From the NCBI GenBank assembly GCA_943788195.1, contig CALSPH010000001.1, positions 557,673 through 621,672 of the forward strand: a stretch of DNA of 64,000 nt, in the 5' to 3' direction. Below are positions 10,276 through 20,890 of the stretch, one piece after another. How positions within the stretch are numbered: the first letter of the stretch is position 1; each line of letters begins with the position of its first letter. The position numbers and the translations under genes are program-made. The stretch comes from an uncultured Bacteroidia bacterium. Lineage in GTDB: Bacteria; Bacteroidota; Bacteroidia; NS11-12g; UBA955. The notes below the pieces were generated by a model. The model saw nothing but the letters and a program-made list of their open reading frames with translations. It was not told the origin of the DNA and ran no database searches.

Positions 10276-11283
10276 ATGTCCAAGCAAATTTTGGTTACTG
10301 GGGGTTTAGGATACATCGGTTCGCACACCGTGGTAGCATTAGTGGAGGCTGGGTACACTCCTGTTATCATTGATAATCTGGTAAATTCCAATCGTGGAGT
10401 ACTAAAACGACTTGAAAGTATTTGTAACCAAGAACTTCCCTTTTACGAGTTTGATATTTTGGATACTGAGCAGCTCAAAAGCACGCTTGAAAAGCATTCC
10501 ATACAAGCGGTGATACATTTCGCAGCTTTTAAGGCTGTTGGAGAATCGGTGCAAATGCCATTAAAATATTATGAGAACAATGTTGGCGGAATTATCAGCC
10601 TGCTTAAAGCAATGGATAATCAAGGTGTCAATCACTTGGTGTTTAGTTCCAGTTGCACCGTGTATGGTGAACCCGATGAATTGCCGGTTACGGAAGAAAC
10701 GCCCATGAAACCTGCTACTAGCCCATATGGAGCAACCAAACAAATGGGGGAACAAATACTGGAGGATGGCAAACCAAGGGTAATCGCTTTGCGCTATTTT
10801 AATCCAATTGGCGCACATGAATCCGCTCAAATTGGAGAAATGCCATTGGGGATACCCAATAATCTCATCCCATATGTAACGCAAACCGCTATTGGGAAAA
10901 GAGATCAGTTAACGGTAAATGGAGATGACTATCCAACCAAGGATGGAACCAATATCCGCGACTATATTCATGTAATGGATTTGGCAGAAGCGCATGTTGC
11001 TGCCATAAAACGGCAAGAGAAAGACGCCAAGGATTTTGAGGTGTTTAATATAGGAACAGGACAAGGAAACTCAGTGTTAGAAGTACTTAAAACCTTTGAA
11101 GAAGTTAATAAACTCAAGTTGAATTATAAAATGGGTCCCCGCAGAGATGGTGATGTGATGCAAGTATATGCGGATGTAAGCAAGGCCAATAAAATCCTGG
11201 GTTGGAAACACCAACGGACCCTACAAGATTCCTTGCGCAGTGCTTGGAAATGGGAGCAATTTGCAGCAAACCTTCCCTCTTGA
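10276..11283 (+). CDS. galE: UDP-glucose 4-epimerase
   Basis: 'ILVTGGLGYIGSHTVVALVEAGY', 'SSSCTVYGEPDELPVTEETPMKPATSPYGATKQMGE', 'ALRYFNPIGAHES'. Confidence 0.95.
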   Translation: MSKQILVTGGLGYIGSHTVVALVEAGYTPVIIDNLVNSNRGVLKRLESICNQELPFYEFDILDTEQLKSTLEKHSIQAVIHFAAFKAVGESVQMPLKYYENNVGGIISLLKAMDNQGVNHLVFSSSCTVYGEPDELPVTEETPMKPATSPYGATKQMGEQILEDGKPRVIALRYFNPIGAHESAQIGEMPLGIPNNLIPYVTQTAIGKRDQLTVNGDDYPTKDGTNIRDYIHVMDLAEAHVAAIKRQEKDAKDFEVFNIGTGQGNSVLEVLKTFEEVNKLKLNYKMGPRRDGDVMQVYADVSKANKILGWKHQRTLQDSLRSAWKWEQFAANLPS

Positions 11284-13484
11284 TTCAATCCAAAGACATA
11301 CGCGATGAAGCTGCCATAGCAGAAGACTTACTCAATTTTACGGGGCGGAGTTTATTTTTAACGGGAAAAGCAGGAACCGGTAAAACCACCTTCTTACTCA
11401 ATTTTTTAGCTAAAACACAAAAGAAAGCAGTGGTTGTCGCGCCAACGGGAGTGGCGGCTATTAATGCAGGCGGAATGACGATTCATTCGCTTTTTCAATT
11501 TCCTCCAGGTTTATTTGTGCCAGCAACATCAGGGGGGTATGGACAGGACAATGTGTTCAATCGTTCCAGTTTAACAAAGTCAATATTTCTTTCTAAGTCA
11601 AAACGAAAATTACTCAATTCAATCGACCTCTTGGTCATTGATGAGGTGAGTATGCTGCGTGCAGATTTGTTGGATGCTATGGATACGATGTTGCGTTCCA
11701 TACGGAAAAACTACAATGATCCCATGGGTGGAGTTCAGGTGCTCTATATTGGAGATTTATGGCAACTGCCACCTGTGGTAAAAGATCAAGATTGGGCTGT
11801 TTTGGGATCGTACTATCAAAGTCCGTTCTTCTTTAGCGCAGCAGTAATTGAAGAAAGCCCTCCGGTCATTATTGAGCTGACAAAGATCTACCGTCAACAG
11901 GATGAGCAGTTTATTCATCTGTTAAATAACATTCGGAATAACACCTTGCACAAGGATGATTACTATGAATTGAACAAGCGGTATCAACCTGATAATATCG
12001 ACTACGATCGCGATAATTATATCATTCTAACTACGCATAATTATAAAGCCAATCAAATCAATATGGCGAAGCTTCAGCAGTTGGATGGAGATGCTTATAC
12101 CTATTCTTCGGAAATTCAAGGGGACTTTTCTGAAAACAGTTATCCGAATGAAACGGAGCTAACCCTTAAAGTTGGTGCGCAAGTGATGTTTCTAAAAAAT
12201 GATTCGGAAGAAAAGAAGCGATACTACAATGGGAAAATTGGATCAGTAACTTCCATTCGATTGGACAAGGATGATGAGCCTGAAATTGAAGTGACTTTTC
12301 CCGATGGGATTGAGATGATTTTGGAAAAGGAGAGTTGGAATAACCTGCGTTTTGAGTACAATCAAGAAGAGGATAAGGTAGATGAAAAAGTGCTCGGCAC
12401 CTTCACCCAATATCCAGTAAAACCTGCTTGGGCAATTACCATTCATAAAAGTCAAGGATTGACCTTTGAGGAAGTAGTGATTGATGCGGGAAGAGCATTT
12501 GCGCCAGGTCAGGTTTATGTGGCCTTGAGTAGGTGTACTACATTAAATGGGATCATGTTGCTATCAGAGATCACAGATGAAGCGATTTCTACCGATGAGC
12601 GCGTAGTTAATTTTACGTCTGACCAGCCGAGTATTGATGATTTAGAACAAATCTTGGCAGATGAACGGGTGGCTTTTGAACAACAATTGGTCTTGGATGT
12701 TTTCAGATTGAATGCCTTAAAGGAAGTAGCTTATCATGCGCATGATATCTACAAAGATCGCAAACCCAGTCCAAAATTGGGCGTACAAGAATTTGCAAGC
12801 AAAGTCTCCAAACAAGGCGTTGATTTATTGGGGATAGCAGATAAATATCGCAACGAGTTAATCAAAATTTTTAGGGAAGATGCTAAAAATATTAACCGGT
12901 TGAAGGAGCGTATGGGCAAGGCGGTTCCATATTTTACGGCACAAATCATCGAACAAATATTTTACCCTATTATTCAATTAGACTTGGTGCTTTCCAAGGC
13001 AAAAAAGGTGAAAGCCATACGCACAAAATTGAACGACTTGGAAGTGAATGTGCGCAAACAAATTAATCAATTGCAACGCGTACAATACCTAGGTTCTGAT
13101 CTCTATGAAGGGGATTCAATGGAATTGAATGCCTTGAAGTCTGCTTATTTAGGAGATGTTGAAACGGATGCTGAAGAAAGTGCCAAGCAAGCCAATTTAA
13201 GCAGTCATGAGGTTAGTCTACAATTGTTTCAAGACGGGAAATCAGTAGCAGAGGTTGCTGTGGAAAGGGGTTTAGTAGAAGGGACTATCTATAGCCATGC
13301 TGCTAAACTAATTAAAGATAACTTGCTGAACGTAGAACATGTGTTGGATCAAAAAAGCATCGATATCATTCAAGCTACGATTGATACATTTGAGAAAAAG
13401 CCGAGTGTAGGGCAATTACGCACCAAACTAAACAACCAGTTTTCCTATGGAATTTGTGCTTGTGTGTTGAATGTCGGCAGCTAG
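11280..13484 (+). CDS. PIF1/RecD-like helicase (AAA ATPase) with C-terminal helix-turn-helix region
   Basis: 'LFLTGKAGTGKTTFLLNFL', 'VVAPTGVAAINAGGMTIHSLFQ', 'VIDEVSMLRADLLDAMD', 'AITIHKSQGLTFEEVVID', 'YVALSRC'. ORF opens at 11202; TTG at 11280 overlapping the galE stop is the most plausible start. Confidence 0.88.
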   Translation: MIQSKDIRDEAAIAEDLLNFTGRSLFLTGKAGTGKTTFLLNFLAKTQKKAVVVAPTGVAAINAGGMTIHSLFQFPPGLFVPATSGGYGQDNVFNRSSLTKSIFLSKSKRKLLNSIDLLVIDEVSMLRADLLDAMDTMLRSIRKNYNDPMGGVQVLYIGDLWQLPPVVKDQDWAVLGSYYQSPFFFSAAVIEESPPVIIELTKIYRQQDEQFIHLLNNIRNNTLHKDDYYELNKRYQPDNIDYDRDNYIILTTHNYKANQINMAKLQQLDGDAYTYSSEIQGDFSENSYPNETELTLKVGAQVMFLKNDSEEKKRYYNGKIGSVTSIRLDKDDEPEIEVTFPDGIEMILEKESWNNLRFEYNQEEDKVDEKVLGTFTQYPVKPAWAITIHKSQGLTFEEVVIDAGRAFAPGQVYVALSRCTTLNGIMLLSEITDEAISTDERVVNFTSDQPSIDDLEQILADERVAFEQQLVLDVFRLNALKEVAYHAHDIYKDRKPSPKLGVQEFASKVSKQGVDLLGIADKYRNELIKIFREDAKNINRLKERMGKAVPYFTAQIIEQIFYPIIQLDLVLSKAKKVKAIRTKLNDLEVNVRKQINQLQRVQYLGSDLYEGDSMELNALKSAYLGDVETDAEESAKQANLSSHEVSLQLFQDGKSVAEVAVERGLVEGTIYSHAAKLIKDNLLNVEHVLDQKSIDIIQATIDTFEKKPSVGQLRTKLNNQFSYGICACVLNVGS

Positions 13485-13489
13485 CAGGC

Positions 13490-15121
13490 TTATCTTTTTA
13501 CAACAAGCTTTTGGGTTACCTTTTGGGTAGCGGTTTCAAGGGTAAAAAAGTACATGCTTCCTGCGGTTAATTTGGCAATATTCATGTTATAAACGTTTTT
13601 TCCTTGCGCTAGATTTTTCAATACGATTTTTTTAATCATCGCCCCCGTGGCATCCAAAACAGATAACGTTACGTCTTCCTGTTTAGCTAAATGGAAAGCA
13701 ATATTTACAACTCCAACATTTGGATTGGGGTAAAGGCTTAGGTTTAACAAACTGTTGCTGGAAGCGTTTAAGTGGTCCGTGGAAAGCGCATTTGAATTCT
13801 TTATATAAACCTTAAATAATTGATTGCTGGCATCGCTTTGTGTTCCATTATTAATAAAAAAAATGTTGGGTAGCGTGCTGCTAATCCCTCCATAAATATA
13901 TCCAATTAAGGTGCTATCCATGCTTAAGCTATCCAATTTAAACACATCATTATTGAAATGGGGGAAATCTAGGTTGGGTATAAATTCTGCACCAGCTCCC
14001 AATAGTGAAGGCATTACGATAGGCAATTTATATTCTGACATTTTACCATTTGCATCTCGAGTAACTCTTGCAATGGTATTTACAAAGGGCACATTATTAT
14101 CTTGAATAAGGGTTCCAGCCGTATCATAGTATTGAGCGATACCACCGAAAAATAGGGTATGCATTGCATTATCCTTTTCAGAGTAAATGGGCAATGCGGG
14201 ACAGTGGTAATGATTGTAATATTGTTTGAATGTAGAATTCAAGGCATATCCATTTGCGTCTACCAAGACGGAAGTTAAATAAGGCAGATTCACCGTTGGC
14301 TGGAAAACGCCTGAAAACATCGTAATGCCTTGTTTGCCATTCGGTAATATTTGCGGTTCAGCGTTGTAATCCCTGCGATGTAAATTAGCTGCATCGGTGT
14401 AGGGTGTTAAATGGGTAATGGTAATTAACCCATTGGTATTAGTAACATTAAACCTACGAATGGCATTGGTATAATCTTGAGTAAATCCCGGCCCGTGATT
14501 CGGTCCCATTGGGTTGTATCTGCCCATAAATTTCTGACCTCCCAACAAATAGAATGTGGAATCTATCTTTTTTAATCTACCCCCCGTAACCTGAAATTCG
14601 GTATCCGTGATTTGCGTGATAAAGCTGGTAAAGGCGGTTTGATTTATAACCGCATTGATTACTTCAGAAACTTTTATCGAAGTGAAATTTTTGAAGGTAA
14701 CATGGTCAGAAGCGGTGGCACTATATCCATAGCCCCCTGTGCAATATAAATAATCCCCTTCTTGAAAGAATTGCATATTGGTAGAACTCATCTGTTCTTG
14801 GAGTGATGCAGGCAGTGATGTAATTGGGGCTGACCATTTTTTCTGCGCAATCGGATCCACCACAATAAGCTGATTATTATGGCCAGCTATATCGAAGCTT
14901 GAAAAGGGTTGTCTTTGGTGTAACCCATCCAGACGTCCTCCAACGATTAGCCATTTGCCTTCATGTTGTCCAAAGGCATAGGATTGAAGACCACCAAGGC
15001 CAGAAATATTGAACGGTTGAATACTTATTTCAAACGGTGCAGTTTGAGCGTAATTGTAACTGGATATTCCAAATAATGCGAGGAGTAATATGAGTTTAAC
15101 CTTATTTTTTTTCATGGACAA
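13490..15121 (-). CDS. Secreted protein with T9SS type A sorting domain
   Basis: Signal peptide; C-terminal 'SLYPNPNVGVVNIAFHLAKQEDVTLSVLDATGAMIKKIVLKNLAQGKNVYNMNIAKLTAGSMYFFTLETATQKVTQKLVVKR'. Confidence 0.88.
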   Translation of the reverse strand: MSMKKNKVKLILLLALFGISSYNYAQTAPFEISIQPFNISGLGGLQSYAFGQHEGKWLIVGGRLDGLHQRQPFSSFDIAGHNNQLIVVDPIAQKKWSAPITSLPASLQEQMSSTNMQFFQEGDYLYCTGGYGYSATASDHVTFKNFTSIKVSEVINAVINQTAFTSFITQITDTEFQVTGGRLKKIDSTFYLLGGQKFMGRYNPMGPNHGPGFTQDYTNAIRRFNVTNTNGLITITHLTPYTDAANLHRRDYNAEPQILPNGKQGITMFSGVFQPTVNLPYLTSVLVDANGYALNSTFKQYYNHYHCPALPIYSEKDNAMHTLFFGGIAQYYDTAGTLIQDNNVPFVNTIARVTRDANGKMSEYKLPIVMPSLLGAGAEFIPNLDFPHFNNDVFKLDSLSMDSTLIGYIYGGISSTLPNIFFINNGTQSDASNQLFKVYIKNSNALSTDHLNASSNSLLNLSLYPNPNVGVVNIAFHLAKQEDVTLSVLDATGAMIKKIVLKNLAQGKNVYNMNIAKLTAGSMYFFTLETATQKVTQKLVVKR

Positions 15122-15277
15122 TTGGGTTGGATTTCTTATTTCTTCAAAGTTAGACTACTCCCAAAAAAGTAAAGGTAACAAAGGTCACAGAGCAGGTTAA
15201 TTTTTTTTGTAGATACCTGCATAGGCTTTGTGTAATAATCATGTTTTTGACTCTATAATTATTAATGCTCGTTGTGG

Positions 15278-15886
15278 TTAAAGCACTTCAAACCCAAAAC
15301 TATTTTTCAATTCTTGCGCAGTAAATGCTTGGATACTCACCTCCATCGGTATATCAACCAAGGGTTTATCATTCCCATCGGTGGCTACTTTCTCAATGGT
15401 TTCTAATACTTCAGTCCCTTGAATGATTTGTCCAAAAATCATATAATCTCCATCTAAATTGGGCAGTCCTTGTTCTTTGTTCACAATATAAATTTGACAG
15501 GCATTGGATTGTTTGCCAGCATTATTATCTCTTCCCATACCCAAAGCACCATAAATGTGTTTAAGGCTATCGTTAAACTCAGGATCCAATAGATAAGGGG
15601 AGTCTTTGAAATACTGCACAGAGTCGGGGCATCCACCTTGAATTACAAAGTTTTTTACTACCCGGTTAAACGTAAACTGATTGTAGTGTTTTGCATTCGC
15701 CAATTCAATAAATTTGGCTTTGTGCAAAGGTGTTTCATTGTGCAACCAGAAATACATCTTACCGTAGGAGGTTGATATTAAGCCAATTGAAAAGGAGGGT
15801 TCTTGATCTGGAGGGCTCGGTTTGTTCTCTTTGCATGCAAAAACACCAATGAGGAGAATGAATAATAGGGCGAATTGAATTTTCAT
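15278..15886 (-). CDS. Cyclophilin-type peptidyl-prolyl cis-trans isomerase, lipoprotein
   Basis: 'FNRVVKNFVIQGGCPD', 'GALGMGRDNNAGKQSNACQIYIV', 'LDGDYMIFGQIIQGTEVLE'; lipobox 'GVFAC'. Confidence 0.88.
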   Translation of the reverse strand: MKIQFALLFILLIGVFACKENKPSPPDQEPSFSIGLISTSYGKMYFWLHNETPLHKAKFIELANAKHYNQFTFNRVVKNFVIQGGCPDSVQYFKDSPYLLDPEFNDSLKHIYGALGMGRDNNAGKQSNACQIYIVNKEQGLPNLDGDYMIFGQIIQGTEVLETIEKVATDGNDKPLVDIPMEVSIQAFTAQELKNSFGFEVL

Positions 15887-15987
15887 AGGAAGGTGTTCAA
15901 ATTTACAAGAATTATTATTCCAAAACAGTTAGCTTCAACATAATTTTCGTGTGTAAAAAATGGTAGTTCTATCCTATATGCAACACT

Positions 15988-15995
15988 TACCTTTG
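15988..15995 (+). promoter_or_regulatory. -7 box TACCTTTG upstream of Ppx/GppA gene
   Basis: Exact match 7 nt before putative TTG start 16003. Confidence 0.55.
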
Positions 15996-16002
15996 ACAGG
16001 CA

Positions 16003-16899
16003 TTGAAATTTGCCGCGATAGACATAGGGAGTAATGCCGTGCGTTTAATTATAGCACGACCACTGGATCCCAGCTTGTACGTTTCTACTTTTAAAGCTGT
16101 GGAAATCACGCGTCTTCCACTTAGATTAGGAGACGATGTTTTCAAAAAAGGAAAAATTTCAAGTAAAAAGGAAGACCTTCTGATTAAGGCGATGAAGGCT
16201 TTTAATTATCTTACCGAAATATACAACGTGGATGGCTTAAAAGCCTGTGCCACATCTGCAATGCGCGATGCCAGTAACGGAAAGGATATTCGAAAAAAAA
16301 TTAAAGAAATAACTGGGATTGATATCGAAGTGATATCGGGTTTAGAAGAAAGCCGAATTTTACAGAAAACTATATTAACCACCATTAAAAGCAAACGTAC
16401 TTATTTGCATATTGATGTGGGTGGGGGTAGCACGGAGATGACCGTGATTCGAAATAGAGAATCCATTTTATATGAAAGTTTTGATGTAGGGACAGTTCGG
16501 ATGATGGAAAATGCCATTAAGAAATCTGAAACTGAACGCATGCATGATTGGTTGGATGAAATTGGCAAAAAATATAAGTCCATTCGGGCCATCGGTACAG
16601 GAGGAAATATTGTAAAATTGAACTCACTGGGCAACCCCTCCCAAACCAAACCATTGAATTTAGAAGATTTAAAAGAAGTCAACAAACGAATTAAAAAGTT
16701 GAATCACGAACAAAGGGTGTATGAACTGAAATTGAACCCAGATCGAGCACAAGTTATTGATAAAGCTGGCGATATCTTTATTGAAATATTAAAGCACGGT
16801 TCGATTGATAAAATAATAGTGCCCAACAAGGGGCTAAAAGATGGGATGATTCTTGGTTTATGGCAGGAGTACTTTGATAAGAATCTACGTACACAATGA
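16003..16899 (+). CDS. Ppx/GppA family phosphatase (exopolyphosphatase)
   Basis: 'AAIDIGSNAVRLIIA', 'TSAMRDASNGKDI', 'HIDVGGGSTEMTV', 'RAIGTGGNI'. Putative TTG start. Confidence 0.9.
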   Translation: MKFAAIDIGSNAVRLIIARPLDPSLYVSTFKAVEITRLPLRLGDDVFKKGKISSKKEDLLIKAMKAFNYLTEIYNVDGLKACATSAMRDASNGKDIRKKIKEITGIDIEVISGLEESRILQKTILTTIKSKRTYLHIDVGGGSTEMTVIRNRESILYESFDVGTVRMMENAIKKSETERMHDWLDEIGKKYKSIRAIGTGGNIVKLNSLGNPSQTKPLNLEDLKEVNKRIKKLNHEQRVYELKLNPDRAQVIDKAGDIFIEILKHGSIDKIIVPNKGLKDGMILGLWQEYFDKNLRTQ

Positions 16900-16973
16900 T
16901 CAGTACATTGGACAACATATTACAGAGCTGTGGCGTCTAATCTTTGGAAAGGATTAACTTTGTATAAACCGTC

Positions 16974-19900
16974 TTGATTTTTCTTAAACACAGGGTATTA
17001 ATGATTGGCTTAATTATGTTGAGTCAATTGCTGTCGGCACAGGTAGCCGAAGTGCGGAAAGTGCATGATCAAGGGTTTACTACAATTGTCCCCAATGAAG
17101 GCCAATGGGAGGGACCGCATTACAATAGGGCTGAATTGGGTTTTGGTAATTTGTTTACTGATGATAAAGGGTACAAAATAACCCTATGGAATGGGCAACA
17201 AATGTGGAATCTGATGCATGAGTTTCATCAGTATAAGAATCTTAAAACCACTCAGGTGATTGACTATTGTGCGTTGCATTTCAATTTTTTGGACGGTAAC
17301 ACAAATCAAATACCTGAGTATAGTGTTCCAGCCAGCTGGAAAGAGGGATATTACTTAGATAATGATCCGGCCCAATGGGCTCCAAAGGTTCAGCCCTATT
17401 ATCAAATGACGAAGAAAAACGTCTATCCGGGGATTCATTTTCAACACAGCACGCTTGGTAATTACGCCAAATCAGAATGGCATATTCAACCCAAAGCCAA
17501 GCCAAGCCAAATTAAAATATCTATCGTAGGGGCTGATAGTATTCGTCTTATTTCTGGGGAATTGATTGTGTACACACCTGTAGGGAATTTAATAGAAAAG
17601 GCACCAGAGGCTTGGCAAATTAGGAATCAGGTAAAGTGGCCCATACAAGTTGGTTATAAGCTGAATGGGAATACACTTTCTTTTGAAATTGGGGAATATG
17701 ATCAAAATTACCCCTTGATTATCGATCCAGTGCTGGTTTTTTCTACCTACAGCGGGTCAGTATCGGATAATTTTGGATTTACCGCAACGTATGATTCTAA
17801 AGGGAGATTATATGCAGGAGGGATATCTGGTAAAACAGCTGCTGGAGGTAAATATCCAACTACACCCGGTGCTTTTCAAGATACCTTTCGGGGCGGAACC
17901 ACTACCGCTCCGGTTAATTTACGCAGCGATATTACGCTCTCAAAATACTCATCGGATGGAACCACTTTATTGTACGCTACCTATTTTGGCGGGTCAGGCA
18001 ATGATTTGCCCCACAGCCTTGTGGTGAATAGCCAGGATGAATTGTACGTGTTAGGCACCAGTTTTAGCACTAATTTCCCTACAAAAAAAGCCTACGATAA
18101 CTCACACAATGGCAATGCGGATATCGTTTTATTTCATTTCAATGAAGACTGTTCGCAGCTGTTGCACAGCACATACATTGGGGGAAGTAGTGCAGATGGA
18201 TTGAATGCGCCGACAAATGCAGGCTCCTTGGGATATAATTATGCAGATGATTTTAGAGGAGATATACTTACCGATGAAAATGGGAATGTTTATGTGGCCA
18301 CTTGCACCGCTTCTGGTAACTTTCCTACTTCGGATAGCGCCAGTCAAAAAAGTAAGGCAGGACAGCGAGATGCAATCATTTTTAGTTTGGATAGCACATT
18401 GAAGAAATTGCGTTTCAGTACATTCTGGGGCGGCACCAAAGATGACGCTGCGTATTCCGTAAAAATTAATTCAGAAGGAACGGTTTATGTAGGTGGTGGA
18501 ACGGCAAGTCCAGATTTTCCATCACGCGATTCGGTATATTTAGATACGTTTCAAGGAGGTTTAGCTGATGGGTTTATCTTAATGTTGGATAGCGCATTGG
18601 GTAAAATTAGCAAATCCACGTTGTTTGGCACAAATGTATATGATCAGGTTTATTTTCTGGATATAGACGAAAAGGATCGGGTGTATGCTGCAGGGCAGAC
18701 CGAGGGAAATCTGACACGCACAAATGGAACGTATGGAAAAGATAACACCAGTCAATTTGTGGCTGCTTTTGATAAAAACCTGCGCTATCTCCAATTTCAA
18801 ACTACTTTCGGCAATCGCACCAATAACCCAGAACTAAGTCCATCTGCATTCTTGGTAGACAATTGCTTCAATATTTATTATAGTGGCTGGGGGAGTGCAA
18901 TTGGCGGTCATCCTGGAACAACGGAAGGGCTTGAAACCAAGAATGCCAATTGGTCTTCCACGGATGGGGAAGATTTCTATCTAATTGTAATGAACAAAGA
19001 AGCCAAAGGGTTGGTCTACGCATCTTATATTGGTGGAACGCAAAGCGGGGATCATGTGGATGGTGGAACTTCCCGTTTTGATAAAAACGGGATTGTATAC
19101 CAATCGGTATGTGCAAGTTGTCCTCCTGGCGGTACATCTCAGTTAAGCGATTTTCCGACATCTGCCGGCAGTGCCTTTCCGATGAACCCGAGTGAACGAT
19201 GCAGCAACGCTAGTTTTAAACTGGATTTTCAGATAACCTATTTTACAGAAGCCAAATTTACTGCCCCAGCTAAGTTATGCATTGGCAAGGAGGTGCAATT
19301 CAACAATACGGGTCAGGGAACCAGTTTCAAATGGGATTTTGGAGATGGAAACTCGGATACAGCCAGAAATCCAACCCATACCTATGCAGATCCAGGTAAT
19401 TATACGGTCACTTTAATTACCATAGATTCTTTGTCCTGCAATTTGGCAGATACATTTAAACGACCAATTGAATTGTTGGAATCGCCAAAAGCAGGTTTTG
19501 AAATTGATTATAATCCATGTGAAAAGGGTAAAGTGACCTTTACGGATCAATCTGGTGGGGGTTCACAGAGTTGGGATTATGGAGACGGAATGACCGCAAG
19601 TGATTTTAACACAGAGCATATTTATACCAAAGATGGTCAGTATACCATTCGTCAAATATTAACCCTACCGAATGGTTGTGCAGACACTTTTGTAAAACAA
19701 GTCATACTAAGTTCCCAAGCTGGTGGGGCAATAAAATTATATAACGTATTTACACCAAATGATGACGGGTTTAACACTTGCTGGGTTCCAGAAGGGATTA
19801 ATACAGATTGTGAGGAGGTAGAATTCTTTATTTATAGTCGAAATGGGACACGTGTTTTTTCTTCCAAAACGGATGGGGCTTGCTGGAACGGAAAGCTATT

Positions 19901-20012
19901 TAACACGGGGAAAGTGCTCACCGAGGGCACCTATTATTCAATAATCGATATCAAACGTAAGGACACTGGAGAGGAAAGAAAAATATATGGCGTGATTACC
20001 CTGCTCAGATAA
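16974..20012 (+). CDS. SBBP-repeat/PKD-domain surface protein with gliding-motility-type C-terminal domain
   Basis: Repeated 'YATYFGGSGND...', PKD 'FKWDFGDGNSDTARNPTHTYADPGNYTVTL', C-terminal 'NVFTPNDDGFNTCW...YSRNGTRVFSS...CWNGK'. Confidence 0.9.
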   Translation: MIFLKHRVLMIGLIMLSQLLSAQVAEVRKVHDQGFTTIVPNEGQWEGPHYNRAELGFGNLFTDDKGYKITLWNGQQMWNLMHEFHQYKNLKTTQVIDYCALHFNFLDGNTNQIPEYSVPASWKEGYYLDNDPAQWAPKVQPYYQMTKKNVYPGIHFQHSTLGNYAKSEWHIQPKAKPSQIKISIVGADSIRLISGELIVYTPVGNLIEKAPEAWQIRNQVKWPIQVGYKLNGNTLSFEIGEYDQNYPLIIDPVLVFSTYSGSVSDNFGFTATYDSKGRLYAGGISGKTAAGGKYPTTPGAFQDTFRGGTTTAPVNLRSDITLSKYSSDGTTLLYATYFGGSGNDLPHSLVVNSQDELYVLGTSFSTNFPTKKAYDNSHNGNADIVLFHFNEDCSQLLHSTYIGGSSADGLNAPTNAGSLGYNYADDFRGDILTDENGNVYVATCTASGNFPTSDSASQKSKAGQRDAIIFSLDSTLKKLRFSTFWGGTKDDAAYSVKINSEGTVYVGGGTASPDFPSRDSVYLDTFQGGLADGFILMLDSALGKISKSTLFGTNVYDQVYFLDIDEKDRVYAAGQTEGNLTRTNGTYGKDNTSQFVAAFDKNLRYLQFQTTFGNRTNNPELSPSAFLVDNCFNIYYSGWGSAIGGHPGTTEGLETKNANWSSTDGEDFYLIVMNKEAKGLVYASYIGGTQSGDHVDGGTSRFDKNGIVYQSVCASCPPGGTSQLSDFPTSAGSAFPMNPSERCSNASFKLDFQITYFTEAKFTAPAKLCIGKEVQFNNTGQGTSFKWDFGDGNSDTARNPTHTYADPGNYTVTLITIDSLSCNLADTFKRPIELLESPKAGFEIDYNPCEKGKVTFTDQSGGGSQSWDYGDGMTASDFNTEHIYTKDGQYTIRQILTLPNGCADTFVKQVILSSQAGGAIKLYNVFTPNDDGFNTCWVPEGINTDCEEVEFFIYSRNGTRVFSSKTDGACWNGKLFNTGKVLTEGTYYSIIDIKRKDTGEERKIYGVITLLR

Positions 20013-20018
20013 TTAGTT

Positions 20019-20384
20019 ATGCGTGCTATTCATTTATACAAATTTACTGCTTGTTTGGTATTGGTATTAAATGCGCTGCTTCAATGGCAAAATTGGAATC
20101 TGTTCTCATTTTCTCTTTTCCCTTATTTCACAAGTGATATCGCTAACATTAGTTATTCATTAGCCTTGCTTCTAATTGTGATTCTCGTAAACGAAAAGAA
20201 TTACAAATTCTTCCCTTTGTTTAATATATTGATATTTATAGACACAATATTGGTCTATGGAAATATGCGAAACTTCTTAATACATGTCATTTTTCTGGTT
20301 GCAATAACGCAAATGTTTTACTACATCTCAGTTAGGAATACAGCCCAAAAAGATGTCTTAAAACACCTAGTGGATAATGATTAA
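20019..20384 (+). CDS. Hypothetical small membrane protein
   Basis: Hydrophobic segments in a 121-aa ORF directly downstream of the surface protein. Confidence 0.55.
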   Translation: MRAIHLYKFTACLVLVLNALLQWQNWNLFSFSLFPYFTSDIANISYSLALLLIVILVNEKNYKFFPLFNILIFIDTILVYGNMRNFLIHVIFLVAITQMFYYISVRNTAQKDVLKHLVDND

Positions 20385-20440
20385 TATTTTGTTTAACTTT
20401 GCAAGTTATAGTCAATGGCTCAATTTTTATATAATACGTT

Positions 20441-20890
20441 ATGAAACTTAAATTTCTTTCGCTTTTTCTACTCTTCATTACGGGTGCTGGTCTTCAGGGT
20501 CAAACTACCCAAGATACCATAGATAATCCTTATTTCATTCAAATGATGCAGGATAGAACGGTCAATTTTTATCAGACGCAGCGAGCTGCAAATTTATTTT
20601 TTAATAATCGTGCACGTCAAAAAGGAGATGGGTGGAAACCGTATAAAAGGTGGGAGTGGCAGGCGCAACAAGAAATTGATGCATCGGGAAATTTCCCTAA
20701 TGTGTACATGCAAGATGCGCTGCGCGATTTAATGATTCAGCAGAGCAAAGGAAAAGATGTGTTTATGCCTGGGATTGGTGTAAAACGCCAAATCTGCGCG
20801 TTGATAATAGGCAGGCATGGGCACAGCACTGCCACAAGACAAGTTGCTTATTTTCTTGAACATATTATTGATAAAAACCGTGGGAACTAA
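20441..20890 (+). pseudogene. N-terminal fragment of a large secreted Bacteroidota protein
   Basis: Signal peptide, then 'NPYFIQMMQDRTVNFYQTQRAANLFFNNRARQKGDGWKPYKRWEW', typical of the start of much longer secreted proteins; the 3' part is antisense to the serine hydrolase ORF. Confidence 0.65.
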
